From: DATGZX01 sp035296965
GTDB lineage: Bacteria > Planctomycetota > Planctomycetia > Gemmatales > Gemmataceae
Length of the DNA stretch: 62,329 bases
Assembly: GCA_035296965.1 (NCBI GenBank)
Contig: DATGZX010000255.1
Span: 1 to 62,329, forward strand
Reading direction: 5' to 3'
Position numbers and translations under genes: made by a program
Shown here: positions 9,211 through 18,348 of the stretch, one piece after another
How positions within the stretch are numbered: position 1 is the stretch's first letter
Layout: each line of letters opens with the position of its first letter
Notes under the pieces: generated by a model
What the model was told of the DNA's origin: nothing
The model's database searches: none
Seen by the model: only the letters and a program-made list of their open reading frames with translations

Positions 9211-10332
9211 ATGAATCCACCCGTTACAGTAACACGCACGCAGGCGCCGCCCCGCACGATCACATGGGTCGGCGGCATCGATGGCTTCATCCGCCTCATC
9301 GATCAGACGCTCCTCCCGACACAATTCGTTCATCGCGACATCCGCACGGTGGAAGAAATCTGGGAGGCGATTCGTGTCCTGCGCGTGCGCGGTGCGCCGG
9401 CCATCGGCGTCGCCGCCGCAATGGGAGTAGTGCTGGGAATGCAGGAATGCCGGGCTGAAGGCCGGGAATCGTATTGCCAGCGACTGCGCGAAGTGACAGA
9501 CTATCTGCGAACCAGCCGACCGACTGCGGTAAACCTGTTCTGGGCGCTCGACCGCATGGAGCGCCGGGCTCACGATTCCCCGCAAGAACAATTGCTGGCG
9601 GCCCGGACGCGCTTCCTCCTGGACGAAGCCCTGGCCATTGAGGAGGAAGATCGCCAGACGTGCCGGGCGATTGGCGCAGTCGGCGCGCATCTCATTGGAG
9701 AAGGACATGGCGTTTTGACCCACTGCAATGCGGGTGGCCTGGCCACAGCAGACTACGGCACGGCTTTGGCCGTGCTTTTCAGCGCCGCGGAGCAAGGTCG
9801 CCGCTTTCACGTGTACGTCGATGAAACCCGGCCGCTTTTGCAAGGCGCGCGCCTAACCGCATGGGAGTTGCAACAGCACGGCATCGATGCGACGCTCATT
9901 TGCGACAACATGGCCGCCCAGGTGATGAAGGAAGGCCGGGTGCACGCGGTGGTCGTCGGCGCCGATCGCATCGCCGCCAATGGCGACACTGCCAACAAGA
10001 TCGGCACCTATGGCGTGGCACTGCTGGCGCAGGCCCACGGCATTCCCTTCTATGTAGCCGCCCCCTCCAGCACGTTCGATCTCAGCCTGCCTACTGGTGA
10101 CGCCATTCCCATCGAGCAGCGCGACCCCCGCGAGGTGACTCACGGTTTCGGCCGACAGACAGCGCCCGAGGGCGTCAAAGTCTACAATCCCGCCTTTGAC
10201 GTTACACCGGCGCGCTTGATCTCCGCCATCATTACCGAGAGTGGCTTGATCCAGCCCGTCAGCGCCGCGCAGATTCGTGCCGTCCTTGCGAAATGTGCCG
10301 GTGGCGATAAGCGTGCTGGGGAGAGCCAATAA
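9211..10332 (+). CDS. mtnA: S-methyl-5-thioribose-1-phosphate isomerase
   Basis: 373 residues. MtnA converts 5-methylthioribose-1-phosphate to 5-methylthioribulose-1-phosphate in the methionine salvage pathway and belongs to the eIF2B-alpha/beta/delta-like fold. Visible family blocks are RVRGAPAIGVAAAMG, the catalytic cysteine in THCNAGGLATADYGTA (C172), DETRPLLQGARLTAWEL and the catalytic aspartate in VVGADRIAANGDTANKIGTY (D252). Length and motif order are normal. The ATG at 9211 is preceded by GAAGG. It follows the HisN-like gene by 27 bp on the same strand. Other salvage genes are not in the window. Confidence 0.95.
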   Translation: MNPPVTVTRTQAPPRTITWVGGIDGFIRLIDQTLLPTQFVHRDIRTVEEIWEAIRVLRVRGAPAIGVAAAMGVVLGMQECRAEGRESYCQRLREVTDYLRTSRPTAVNLFWALDRMERRAHDSPQEQLLAARTRFLLDEALAIEEEDRQTCRAIGAVGAHLIGEGHGVLTHCNAGGLATADYGTALAVLFSAAEQGRRFHVYVDETRPLLQGARLTAWELQQHGIDATLICDNMAAQVMKEGRVHAVVVGADRIAANGDTANKIGTYGVALLAQAHGIPFYVAAPSSTFDLSLPTGDAIPIEQRDPREVTHGFGRQTAPEGVKVYNPAFDVTPARLISAIITESGLIQPVSAAQIRAVLAKCAGGDKRAGESQ

Positions 10333-10476
10333 AGACCACCGCACCCAGGTGCAAACCTGGCTTTGGCTCGCCGGTGAACACGTCCCGGCCATCTACGGTC
10401 CGTCCGGCGACGTAAAATGGGATGGGGCTGACCCGACGTACTCCTTAGAAGCAGCTCGGCGAGGAGGATAAGCATC

Positions 10477-11016
10477 GTGCGACTGGAAACCGAGCGATTG
10501 ATCCTGCGGCCAGTCTGCACCAACGACCTGGATGACCTGGCCTCGTTGTATAGCGATCCTGAGGTCGTGAAATACCTTGCAACCGGCGTGCTGACGAAGG
10601 CAGAAGTGAAGCAAAAGCTCGACCTGATGGTCGAGCATTGGCAGAAACATGGCTACGGCGTCTGGGCTTTGATCCATAAAACGGATGGCCGCTTCATCGG
10701 CAGGTGCGGCATCGGGCATTTTCACGAGTTGGATGCAGTCGAGCTGGCTTACACGCTGGCGAAGCCCTACTGGGGCTGCGGCCTGGCCTGCGAGGCAGCC
10801 CGAGCAGCCATCCTCTTTGGCTTCGACCAACTGGGGTTGCCGCGCGTGGTCGCTTACGCCAGGAAGGAGAACATCGCATCGCAGCGGGTCATGGCGAAAA
10901 TCGGCATGACCTATCGCGAAGATACGCAATACGCGGGTAAAGATGCGGTCGTTTACACCATCGAGAATCCACAATACCAATTCGTGCCACTCGATGGTAG
11001 CCAGAGCACCGGGTAG
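10477..11016 (+). CDS. GNAT-family N-acetyltransferase (RimJ/RimL-like)
   Basis: 179 residues. The opening RLETERLILRPVCTNDLDDLASLYSDPEV and the later WALIHKTDGRFIGRCGIGHF, VELAYTLAKPYWGCGLACEAARAAILFGF and VVAYARKENIASQRVMAKIGM blocks are those of the RimJ/RimL acetyltransferase group, which transfer acetyl from acetyl-CoA to an amine. The target (ribosomal protein, amino acid or small molecule) is unknown. Translation starts at GTG 10477, after an excellent ribosome site (GAGGAGG, 10460s). It is followed 18 bp later by the 2OG-oxygenase gene, so both are probably in one transcript. Confidence 0.9.
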   Translation: MRLETERLILRPVCTNDLDDLASLYSDPEVVKYLATGVLTKAEVKQKLDLMVEHWQKHGYGVWALIHKTDGRFIGRCGIGHFHELDAVELAYTLAKPYWGCGLACEAARAAILFGFDQLGLPRVVAYARKENIASQRVMAKIGMTYREDTQYAGKDAVVYTIENPQYQFVPLDGSQSTG

Positions 11017-11034
11017 GCTGCAGGAGCAAAAGTC

Positions 11035-11967
11035 ATGGGAGCAATCCGATCTAGGTCGTCCTGGAATGCGGTCGAACCAGACATCCGCACTGCCCTGCAA
11101 TGTCACGATCAGCCCCTGGACGCATTGGCAGCCGCCGAGATGCCCGCCATCGTGCTGCGCGGTGCCTATCCGCGCGAGGCCTGTCAACAACTCTACGAGA
11201 AGCTCATTGCCCAAGGCCTGCTTTACGACCCCGCCGATCCGGTGCCGGAGAAATTCATCGAGGAAAGCATTCCCGAGGGCTACTACCGAGAAGGTCGCCA
11301 GGGAACCGAGCGGCGGTCGTGGCAGGAAAAGCTGGTGACAGGCAAGCGGCGCATCGACATCGGCACCAGCCTGGGTTACCGGGGCAGCGACCCTGCGGGA
11401 TTTTTCGCGCACGCGGCTCAGACCCATCTCCTCTTCGAGCAGCTATTCGCCGAATTGCCAAATCCCGTCCGCACCATTCACGATTCCCTAGGGGCCCTCG
11501 CCTCTGGAATGAAAGTGATGACCGCACGCGAGCCGGATGGACGGGTTTACGGGCCCGCCATCATCCGGGCTCACTACGGCGGTTATACGTATCGGCCGCA
11601 CTTCGATTCGGTCCGCCTGCGCGAGAAGCGCGACGACTACGCTGTCTCCCGCTTCGATCACCAGTTCGCAGGCGTCTTGGTGCTACGAAATAGCGAGCGC
11701 GAGGGGCGTTCGGCCCAGTGCATTTTGCACCGCTACTTGTGGCAACCGGAAGTGCAACCACACCTGGACGAGGGCACCTTCCCCGCCTTTGCCCAGGAAC
11801 GAGCCATTGAGCACAACGAAGTCCACCTGGAGCCCGGCGACCTTTACTTCTTCAACACGCGCCTCATCCACGAGGTTCCCGGCGTGGACGGCACCGAGCC
11901 AAGAATCGTTCTCGCAACGTTCATCGGCTACAGTCAAGACCGAGAGGACATCTTCGTTTGGTCTTAG
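11035..11967 (+). CDS. 2-oxoglutarate/Fe(II)-dependent oxygenase, prolyl-hydroxylase-like
   Basis: 310 residues. The double-stranded beta-helix core carries the iron ligands H189-X-D191 (RPHFDSVR) and distal H279 (RLIHEVPG), with R290 (EPRIVLATF) positioned to bind 2-oxoglutarate. It would hydroxylate a protein or small-molecule substrate with O2 and 2-oxoglutarate. The N-terminal 90 residues look like a family-specific lead-in (LRGAYPREACQQLYEKL). The substrate is unknown. It is probably co-transcribed with the acetyltransferase gene just upstream; both could act on the same protein, but that is inference only. Confidence 0.85.
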   Translation: MGAIRSRSSWNAVEPDIRTALQCHDQPLDALAAAEMPAIVLRGAYPREACQQLYEKLIAQGLLYDPADPVPEKFIEESIPEGYYREGRQGTERRSWQEKLVTGKRRIDIGTSLGYRGSDPAGFFAHAAQTHLLFEQLFAELPNPVRTIHDSLGALASGMKVMTAREPDGRVYGPAIIRAHYGGYTYRPHFDSVRLREKRDDYAVSRFDHQFAGVLVLRNSEREGRSAQCILHRYLWQPEVQPHLDEGTFPAFAQERAIEHNEVHLEPGDLYFFNTRLIHEVPGVDGTEPRIVLATFIGYSQDREDIFVWS

Positions 11968-12115
11968 AATTTCCGGCGGCTGATTTCCATGATTTCGTTT
12001 GCGAGGCAACGTCCCAGGGACGAGAATGAGACCCTTGGCAGCTGGGAGAGTTTCCTACCAAGCCGCCATGTAGCATTTGACAACGATCCTGCATCCTTCT
12101 CATCGTGCACCAATC

Positions 12116-13822
12116 ATGAGTACCGAAAAGCTCGGCTCTCTCATTACGCCGACCCGACGACAACTCCTGCAAACCCTTGGAGCCATTGGCATCGGCTCGA
12201 CCGTTTTCCAGCGTGCCCTGGCCGCGCAGGTCGAGCAAGCTGGCTCCGTGACTTCGGAAATGATCGCGCAAGCCGAGTGGATCGCCGGCCTGAAGCTTTC
12301 GGAAGAAGATCGCAAAACCACCTCTCGTGCGCTGCAGAGTCGATTGCGCGATTTCGATACGCTCCGAGAGATCAAGCTCGATAACAGCGTGGCCCCGGCA
12401 TTGTGCTTCAACCCTGCGCCATGGCAGGCTAGGGGCAACGACCAGCCACGTGGTTCCGTGGCTCCTATCGATAAAGTGGCCCCGAAGCGACCGGATTCAT
12501 CTGAGACCCTGGCTTTCATGCCGGTTTCCGAACTGGCTGCGCTCGTGCGCACGCGCCAAATTTCCTCTCTGGAACTCACCAAACTTTATCTCGAGCGGCT
12601 GCGGAAGTACGATCCCGTATTGCATTGCGTGGTCACTTACACAGAGGAATTGGCACTCAAACAAGCAGAGCAGGCAGACCGTGAGATCGCCGCCGGCCGT
12701 TACCGTGGTCCCTTGCATGGCATTCCCTGGGGAGCCAAGGATCTGGTAGCTTATCCCGGCTACCGGACAACCTGGGGCGCGGCGCCTTTCAAGGATCAAG
12801 TGATCAATGTCAAAGCGACGGCAGCGCAGCGGCTCGAGGATGCGGGTGCCGTCCTCGTCGCCAAGCTCTCGCTGGGTGCCCTGGCCATGGGCGACCAGTG
12901 GTTCAACGGTATGACGCGTACGCCGTGGAACCCCAAGCTAGGCTCCAGCGGCTCCTCGGCCGGCCCCGCCTCCGCCACCGCTGCGGGCCTGGTGGGGTTC
13001 GCCATTGGCGGCGAAACGCTCGGCAGCATCGTGTCCCCCTGCCGGCAGTGTGGCACCACGGGCCTGCGGCCGACTTTCGGCCGTGTCAGCCTGTACGGCT
13101 GCATGAGTCTTGCCTGGAGCATGGACAAGCTCGGGCCAATCACGCGCTGTGTGGAAGACTGCGCCCTGGTCTTCGGCGCCATTCACGGGGCCGATGGGCT
13201 CGATGCCGCGGCTGTCGATCGCCCTTTCCATTGGCCGGTGGGGCGTGACCTGCGCTCACTTCGCGTCGGCTACATCGAGACCGACAAGTCAGTGAAAGAA
13301 CGGCAAGAGCTGGAAGTGCTGCGTCAGCTGGGAGTCAAGTTGGTTCCCATCAAACTTCCGCAAAAGCCTTACTTGAGGGCATTGCTATTGATCCTGGACA
13401 CGGAGGCCGCGACGGCGTTCGATGAAATCACGCGCCAGGGGATCACGGAAGGGCTGAATGTCTGGCCGCGCACATTCCGGCTCGGCCAGTTCATCCCCGC
13501 CGTCGAATACCTTCGCGCCAACCGAGTGCGCACGCTTCTCATGCGTGAGATGGAAGAGGTCATGTCCCAGGTCGATCTTTATGTCGGAGGCAATGATTTG
13601 TTGGTGACGAACCTCACGGGACATCCAACGGTCGTGATGCCCAATGGCTTCCAGAAGCGCGGCGAGACGGACATGCCGACCTCGATCACGTTCACCGGTC
13701 GGCTCTACGGCGAAAGCGAGCTGCTCGCCGTGGGTCACGCCTACCAGCAAGCTACAGGCTTCCACTTACGCCGACCGCCTATGGACAAGCTGACGGCAAG
13801 CGCGGGAACGCAGAAGACATGA
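12116..13822 (+). CDS. Tat-exported amidase (amidase signature family)
   Basis: 568 residues. The N-terminus contains a twin-arginine signal (TRRQLLQTLGAIGIGSTVF, about 14-32), so the enzyme is likely folded in the cytoplasm and exported. The amidase-signature triad is present: K208 (WGAKDLVAY), cis-Ser S281 (GSSGSSAGPAS) and nucleophile S304 (GGETLGSIVSP), followed by CGTTGLRPTFGRVS. It is an Asp-tRNA amidotransferase GatA relative acting on an unknown external amide. I chose the ATG at 12116 because it places the twin-arginine motif near the N-terminus; a TTG at 12077 would add 13 residues. About 180 residues of extra sequence precede the catalytic core. Confidence 0.9.
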   Translation: MSTEKLGSLITPTRRQLLQTLGAIGIGSTVFQRALAAQVEQAGSVTSEMIAQAEWIAGLKLSEEDRKTTSRALQSRLRDFDTLREIKLDNSVAPALCFNPAPWQARGNDQPRGSVAPIDKVAPKRPDSSETLAFMPVSELAALVRTRQISSLELTKLYLERLRKYDPVLHCVVTYTEELALKQAEQADREIAAGRYRGPLHGIPWGAKDLVAYPGYRTTWGAAPFKDQVINVKATAAQRLEDAGAVLVAKLSLGALAMGDQWFNGMTRTPWNPKLGSSGSSAGPASATAAGLVGFAIGGETLGSIVSPCRQCGTTGLRPTFGRVSLYGCMSLAWSMDKLGPITRCVEDCALVFGAIHGADGLDAAAVDRPFHWPVGRDLRSLRVGYIETDKSVKERQELEVLRQLGVKLVPIKLPQKPYLRALLLILDTEAATAFDEITRQGITEGLNVWPRTFRLGQFIPAVEYLRANRVRTLLMREMEEVMSQVDLYVGGNDLLVTNLTGHPTVVMPNGFQKRGETDMPTSITFTGRLYGESELLAVGHAYQQATGFHLRRPPMDKLTASAGTQKT

Positions 13823-13997
13823 CGGACCCTTCGAATGAGCACTCCTCTATAAGGCACCGAGAGAGCGGCTGCTGACGCGGAACGAGTGTTTGCCGGGCGC
13901 AACGAGTCCACTCGCGAGCCATTTGGTCTTCTCAGGGAAAGAACTGGAGCTGGTTGCATCAGACATCAGTTGCTCCTGCCGGAGGAAATAGGAATTT

Positions 13998-14678
13998 CTA
14001 ACCCACGCACTCCTGGCGTTCGCGGGCCAAATCGTCGGAGTGCTCGTGCAGAGGAATGCCTCCCAGCTTTGGGGTGATGCTGTCCACGATTTTGGCCAAT
14101 TCGGGGCCCAAGGGGGGCGCTATTGATTGGTTGATGCTCTCTCGCGCCACAGCCATCAGACTGCCGATCGCGATTGCCTTGAGCTGCTCGACCTCGGGTG
14201 CAAACTTTTCCGCAAGCTCACGGAGGAGGTTGGGTTTGTGCGTCTCGACTTCCGCGACAGGAGCAGCGGACGGCGCGGCACCGTTGTCGAGGGGAAGTAT
14301 AGCCAGGGGTTGCAGTTTAGAATGGGATGGCAAAAACTCCGGAGCGCGTTGGCCGGGCCAAGTGCGCTCCGGGGCGCGCTGAGATAACAGCCGGCCCAAC
14401 ACATAACCCGCCGCCACGGCCCCCGCCAGTGCAGCCCACGGGTGATTGCGCACTTGACGGCGGAGATCCATGGCCTGCTTGAAAGAGTCAACGGTATCCC
14501 GGACCGTACTCTTGACGGCGGCCACGGTGTCGAGGACGGCATTCCGAGCGTCGCCGACCGTGTCCATGACCTTCTGTTCGAGGGCTTCCACCTTCCTCGT
14601 CAAGTCATCTCGGGTTGCGTCAATCTGCCGGCGCAGCTCATCGGGCCGCAGGTTCTTCAAGTCTGGTTCTTGATCCAT
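13998..14678 (-). CDS. DUF3618-like coiled-coil membrane protein
   Basis: 226 residues. The N-terminal part (NLRPDELRRQIDATRDDLTRKVEALEQKVMD) is a DUF3618-type amphipathic helix; a coiled coil continues to about 80, then a short hydrophobic helix with an ALAGAVAAGYVLGRLL pattern, then a Pro-rich linker and a helical tail. Such small proteins usually sit beside phage-holin-family and CsbD/LEA-like genes and are linked to envelope or stress functions, without a known biochemical role. The ATG at 14678 overlaps the end of the upstream gene by 22 bp, indicating translational coupling in a three-gene operon (15547 to 13998). Confidence 0.85.
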   Translation of the reverse strand: MDQEPDLKNLRPDELRRQIDATRDDLTRKVEALEQKVMDTVGDARNAVLDTVAAVKSTVRDTVDSFKQAMDLRRQVRNHPWAALAGAVAAGYVLGRLLSQRAPERTWPGQRAPEFLPSHSKLQPLAILPLDNGAAPSAAPVAEVETHKPNLLRELAEKFAPEVEQLKAIAIGSLMAVARESINQSIAPPLGPELAKIVDSITPKLGGIPLHEHSDDLARERQECVG

Positions 14679-15067
14679 GCGACATTGTTCTCCATCGTGG
14701 CCATCGTCTGCTTGGGCAGCAGGTCGACCGCCTTTGCTCTGCGCTTGCCGAGGATGACCAAGCCGCCGCCCAGGACTGTTAGCGCAACGCCCACCAAGCC
14801 GTAACAACACCATAGTGGCAGGCGTTCCTCGGTCACCCAGAACAAGAGATAGACCAGCATGAAAACCAGCAGAAGGCAGCCGAAAACGACGATGCAGACG
14901 CCGATGCCTAGGGCAAGCGCTGCCTCTTTGGCTTTTTGAAGCTCGTCGATGAGTTCGCGCTTGGCCAACGCCACTTCTTGCTTGAGTAACGCCTGAGCAT
15001 CGTGGACGATGCCGCTTATCAGCCCGGCAAGGCTCTGATCCGGGCAGTTCGGTGGGTCATGAGCCAT
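14657..15067 (-). CDS. Phage-holin-family (DUF1469-like) small membrane protein
   Basis: 136 residues. A soluble amphipathic helix (IVHDAQALLKQEVALAKRELIDELQKAK) is followed by two adjacent transmembrane segments (about 50-75 and 85-107) and a basic tail, the layout of the putative actinobacterial holin-X / Holin_3 superfamily. Despite the family name these are chromosomal envelope proteins, not evidence for a prophage. It begins 4 bp after the upstream stop and overlaps the DUF3618-like gene by 22 bp. Confidence 0.85.
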   Translation of the reverse strand: MAHDPPNCPDQSLAGLISGIVHDAQALLKQEVALAKRELIDELQKAKEAALALGIGVCIVVFGCLLLVFMLVYLLFWVTEERLPLWCCYGLVGVALTVLGGGLVILGKRRAKAVDLLPKQTMATMENNVAWIKNQT

Positions 15068-15070
15068 CGC

Positions 15071-15547
15071 TTAACTCCGTGAGGCTCGCCCCAGCAAGAA
15101 ACCCACGCCAATGCCAACCAAAATCGCCTGCAGAGGATAGCGTCGAACCAGATTGAGCGCGTCTTCGGCCATGCCTTGGAAATCCTGCTGTTGCAGATAG
15201 GCGGCGCCGGATTCCAGGGTTCCCGCCACGTCGGCGGCCGCGGCGCCAAGCGGACCCTCCGGGGCCTTTTCGCGGATGGCACCGGCTAGCGTCTTTATCT
15301 CGTCGCCCAAGGGACCCCTAGCGCCCTCGGCTTTCTTGCCGAGGCTCGAGGCCACATCGCCCATCTTCTGAACGACCGACGCGGCCACGTCCTTGCCCTT
15401 GTCCAGGGCAGAGGCGGCGGCTTCCCTTGCCCTGGCGGTAAGCGCGGCAGCTTCCTGGTGCAGTTTGTCCTTTATGCTGGAGGTGGGATTTTCCCCAGAA
15501 CCTGTGTTCTCGCCCATGCCTCTGGCATTATTGCCGGTGTCTGCCAT
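15071..15547 (-). CDS. LEA/apolipoprotein-like repetitive helical protein with C-terminal membrane segment
   Basis: 158 residues. Residues 25-110 are an Ala/Lys/Glu-rich amphipathic helix with imperfect 11-residue periodicity (ALTARAREAAASALDKGKDVAASVVQ), as in LEA or CsbD-like stress proteins. The C-terminus has one hydrophobic segment with a YPLQAILVGIGVGFLLGRASRS pattern, the same motif style as the DUF3618-like partner. It is the first gene of the operon with the holin-family and DUF3618-like genes. A membrane-tethered desiccation or envelope-stress role is inferred, not shown. The ATG at 15547 is preferred over an upstream non-ATG start that would add 31 low-quality residues. Confidence 0.8.
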   Translation of the reverse strand: MADTGNNARGMGENTGSGENPTSSIKDKLHQEAAALTARAREAAASALDKGKDVAASVVQKMGDVASSLGKKAEGARGPLGDEIKTLAGAIREKAPEGPLGAAAADVAGTLESGAAYLQQQDFQGMAEDALNLVRRYPLQAILVGIGVGFLLGRASRS

Positions 15548-15971
15548 GATGCTCGTGCTCCTTGAGTATGGTTGCCTTTTGGTCGCCGACGCGCTTCGCG
15601 GCACCCGTCCCGCGGCTAGAGACCGGCTAATCCTGCGCAAGACGAGCCGCAGGGAAGGGGATTCGCTGTGCTGGATGCATTAAATTTAACCTAGCCGGAC
15701 AGCCCTTACAAGACAGGGGATGCGCCCGAGTCGAGATCGAACGTGAGCTGTGATGTCCGCTGTGCGCCCGGTAGATTCAATGTGCTGGATCGCTGGCAAG
15801 GGGTGATAGTGACGAAATTGCGGCTTGTGCGGATGTGTATGTTTCTATCGGGGCTCTCGCGAGACTCTTGGCATTCCACGCCAGCGTTTACACTCTGGTT
15901 GGCATCGCAGAACTACGGTTGAACCCACATACCGACTCGGAATCAACTGACCCAATCTTAATCCCTGCTCG

Positions 15972-17741
15972 TTACGTCGCGGTCGCGCGCTTGGGACGTG
16001 ACTGAATGTCGAACAGTCCGAAAATCTCATGCTCCGTTAACCCCAGGGACGGCGGCGGACCGTTTTGCTCAATCAGCTCGTTAAACAACTGCCGTTTCTT
16101 CTCCAGCACCTCGGCGATGCGCTCCTCGATCGTACCCTGGGAGATGAAGCGCGTGACGAAGACCGGCCCACGCTGGCCGATGCGGTGCGCGCGGTTGATC
16201 GCCTGGTCCTCGACGGCTGGGTTCCACCAGCGATCGAACAAAAACACGTAATTCGCAAACTGGAGATTGAGGCCCACACTTCCCGAGCCGTAAGTCATGA
16301 GCAGGACATGTTTGGTCGGATCGGAGCGAAAACGATCGAGGACCGCCTGACGCTCTGCGGGCGGCACCCGGCCGTGGAAGCGCAGCGGCCCCAGGTGTTC
16401 CAGCGCCCTTGCCAGCACCTCCAACGGTTCAACCCACTGCGAAAAGAGAATGGCTTTCCGGCCGCTGTCGGCCACCTCCGCCAGGTCAGCCTGAAGCTGC
16501 TCCAGCTTTGCGCTTTGGCCTGTCAGCGGATCGAAGTTGCAAATCTGCTTTAGCCGCATCACCAGCTCGAAAATATGCTGCACGGTAATCGTGTCGCCTA
16601 GCGCATTAAGGCGTATCACTCCTTCTTTCTCGGCCAATTCATATGCCTCCCGCTGGGCGGGCGTTAGCTCCAGGCAAGTATCGCGGATCGTCTTGGCCGG
16701 TAGGTCGGTCAAAACGTCTTCCTTGGTGCGGCGCAGGATGCAGTCGCCGGTCAATTGCGACAGACGTTTGGGGGGCGTGTCTGGCGGAATGCGCTCGGCA
16801 TCGACAAACGCGAAAATGCTTACCAGGTCGTCGGTGCGGTTTTCGATAGGCGTTCCCGTGAGGGCCCAGCTCCGTTCGCGACGGATGCTGCGCACAACTT
16901 CGGCGGTCTTCGACAAACGATTCTTGATTCGCTGGGCTTCGTCGAGCACCACCACGTCGAACGTGGCCGGCTCTTCCGCCAGCAAGGCGGCATCGCGCGT
17001 CAGGATTTCGTAATTGGCAAGCTTGAGCGGAGCATTGGAGACCAGCCAGGAAGCGCGCCGGGCATCCGCGTCGCCGGCAATGACCTCAAACGGCAGGTCG
17101 TCCGCCCACGTTTGCAGCTCCCGGCACCAGTTGTTAACGAGCGGCTTAGGGCATATCAGCAGCGCGCGCCGCACCAGGCCAGCCTGCAAGAGCAAGCGCA
17201 GAGCCAGGATCGTCTGCATCGTCTTGCCAAGGCCCATTTCGTCGGCCAGCAGCGCTGCATGCCGCGGCATCAGAAACGCGATGCCCTCCAATTGGTAGGG
17301 GTAGGGTTTGTGGTGCAGGCGGACCTGCTTGCCAGCGAGCAGGTTCTCCAGCGGCGGTTGCAGCAAATAGAACAGCCGTTCCTTGAACACCACCATGTCA
17401 TTGGGTGGCCGAATGCGCGTCGCGGCCCGGCCAAGACGCGGACGTGGGGCAAGTGGCGCACCAATGGCGGCGGGCGGTGGCTCCGCAGCGCGCGTTTGTG
17501 GTGTCGATTTGAGCTCGTCGTGCGGCTGCGCAAATCGCCAGCCCTCTGCGGAGACCTCCAAGTTGAACTTACTCGAAGATCGAATCCAGGGCCGCTCCGT
17601 CAGCAAGCGGGCTTCGCGCGTGCCCACGTGGCAAGAACGCTCCAATGCAGGAAGTGACCTTGCTGCACAGGTCAGCATCAAATCAACTTCCTGAATTTGC
17701 GGGAGATCGATTCGGGCACGATCCTCGGGCTCAGGCGGCAC
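15972..17741 (-). CDS. SNF2-family DEAD/DEAH-box helicase
   Basis: 589 residues. Both RecA-like lobes of a SNF2 ATPase are present: Walker A in LLADEMGLGKTMQT, the DEAQ box LDEAQRIKN, SWALTGTPIENR, then a C-terminal lobe with RKAILFSQWVE, LLMTYGSGSVGLNLQFANYVFLFDRWWNPAVEDQAINRAHRIGQ. These enzymes translocate on double-stranded DNA and remodel protein-DNA complexes. There is no SWIM zinc finger; the 120 N-terminal residues are not recognised. The start is a GTG at 17741, inside the end of the upstream gene (11-bp overlap), so translation is probably coupled. The cellular role is not clear from context; no nuclease or methylase is adjacent that would mark a defence island. Confidence 0.92.
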   Translation of the reverse strand: MPPEPEDRARIDLPQIQEVDLMLTCAARSLPALERSCHVGTREARLLTERPWIRSSSKFNLEVSAEGWRFAQPHDELKSTPQTRAAEPPPAAIGAPLAPRPRLGRAATRIRPPNDMVVFKERLFYLLQPPLENLLAGKQVRLHHKPYPYQLEGIAFLMPRHAALLADEMGLGKTMQTILALRLLLQAGLVRRALLICPKPLVNNWCRELQTWADDLPFEVIAGDADARRASWLVSNAPLKLANYEILTRDAALLAEEPATFDVVVLDEAQRIKNRLSKTAEVVRSIRRERSWALTGTPIENRTDDLVSIFAFVDAERIPPDTPPKRLSQLTGDCILRRTKEDVLTDLPAKTIRDTCLELTPAQREAYELAEKEGVIRLNALGDTITVQHIFELVMRLKQICNFDPLTGQSAKLEQLQADLAEVADSGRKAILFSQWVEPLEVLARALEHLGPLRFHGRVPPAERQAVLDRFRSDPTKHVLLMTYGSGSVGLNLQFANYVFLFDRWWNPAVEDQAINRAHRIGQRGPVFVTRFISQGTIEERIAEVLEKKRQLFNELIEQNGPPPSLGLTEHEIFGLFDIQSRPKRATAT

Positions 17742-18348
17742 GGCTAGTGACTCCCATCTTCCTGGCTTCTGCGATGGCTTCCCGGATGCGCGTGAACGGC
17801 TCCGTTAAATCCAGACTGCCTTCCAGGCGATCCAGCAACTGCCGAACTGCGGGTAGGTCGGCCGCGAAACTCGGGTGACAGAATGCGGGGCCGATGCCGT
17901 TTCGTGCCGGCCGCGCGCAGGCCGATGTAAGGGATGAAGCACCGGCCAAAGCCACGGAAGCATTCTCATCGCCAGGCTTACTTGGCTCAACGGGTGCTTC
18001 ATTCGCCGTCGCGAAATACGCGACCGGCACATCTACGTGGAGTCGTAAATCAAGCACCGGCTCTCGGTCGGTGAATATCAGCTCGGCATTCGTCCCTGTC
18101 TTCTCGACCAGTGTTTTGCCAATGAGGTCGGCGCAGATGTAGGTCTCCAGAGTTGCGCCATAAATGATCTGTTGGATACGATTGGGCTGGACCGACGTGC
18201 TGAGGCGAAATTCGAGAGGCCGGCCCCACTGGTTGGTCACCAAATACCCTCCCAGGTACCCATTTGTCTCGTGAAGGATAGTCAGGAATCCCAGGTTGTG
18301 TGCGTTGGCCGAAGCGGTTTGGGCCACGTCTTGGTCCTCGAGGTTCAT
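17731..18348 (-). CDS. Uncharacterised protein translationally coupled to the SNF2 helicase
   Basis: 205 residues, no recognised domain. The first 130 residues read as a mixed alpha/beta fold (HNLGFLTILHETNGYLGGYLVTNQWGRPLEFRLS, IQQIIYGATLETYICADLIGKTLVEK), followed by an Ala/Pro-rich linker and a C-terminal helix (LPAVRQLLDRLEGSLDLTEPFTRIREAIAEARKMG). It has no signal peptide or membrane segment. Its stop overlaps the helicase start by 11 bp, so the two are expected to be made together and may form a complex. I do not recognise the family. Confidence 0.75.
   Translation of the reverse strand: MNLEDQDVAQTASANAHNLGFLTILHETNGYLGGYLVTNQWGRPLEFRLSTSVQPNRIQQIIYGATLETYICADLIGKTLVEKTGTNAELIFTDREPVLDLRLHVDVPVAYFATANEAPVEPSKPGDENASVALAGASSLTSACARPARNGIGPAFCHPSFAADLPAVRQLLDRLEGSLDLTEPFTRIREAIAEARKMGVTSRAA

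Noticed and set aside
8539..9843. 434-codon open frame antisense to the HisN-like and mtnA genes
   Set aside because: It crosses two well-supported genes and shows no domain.
14657..15067. Holin-family gene as a sign of a prophage
   Set aside because: No phage structural, integrase or lysis genes are near; this family is usually chromosomal and sits with DUF3618-like genes.
15972..18348. SNF2 helicase plus unknown gene as a known phage-defence island
   Set aside because: There is no adjacent nuclease, methylase or other defence marker; only the coupling itself is reported.
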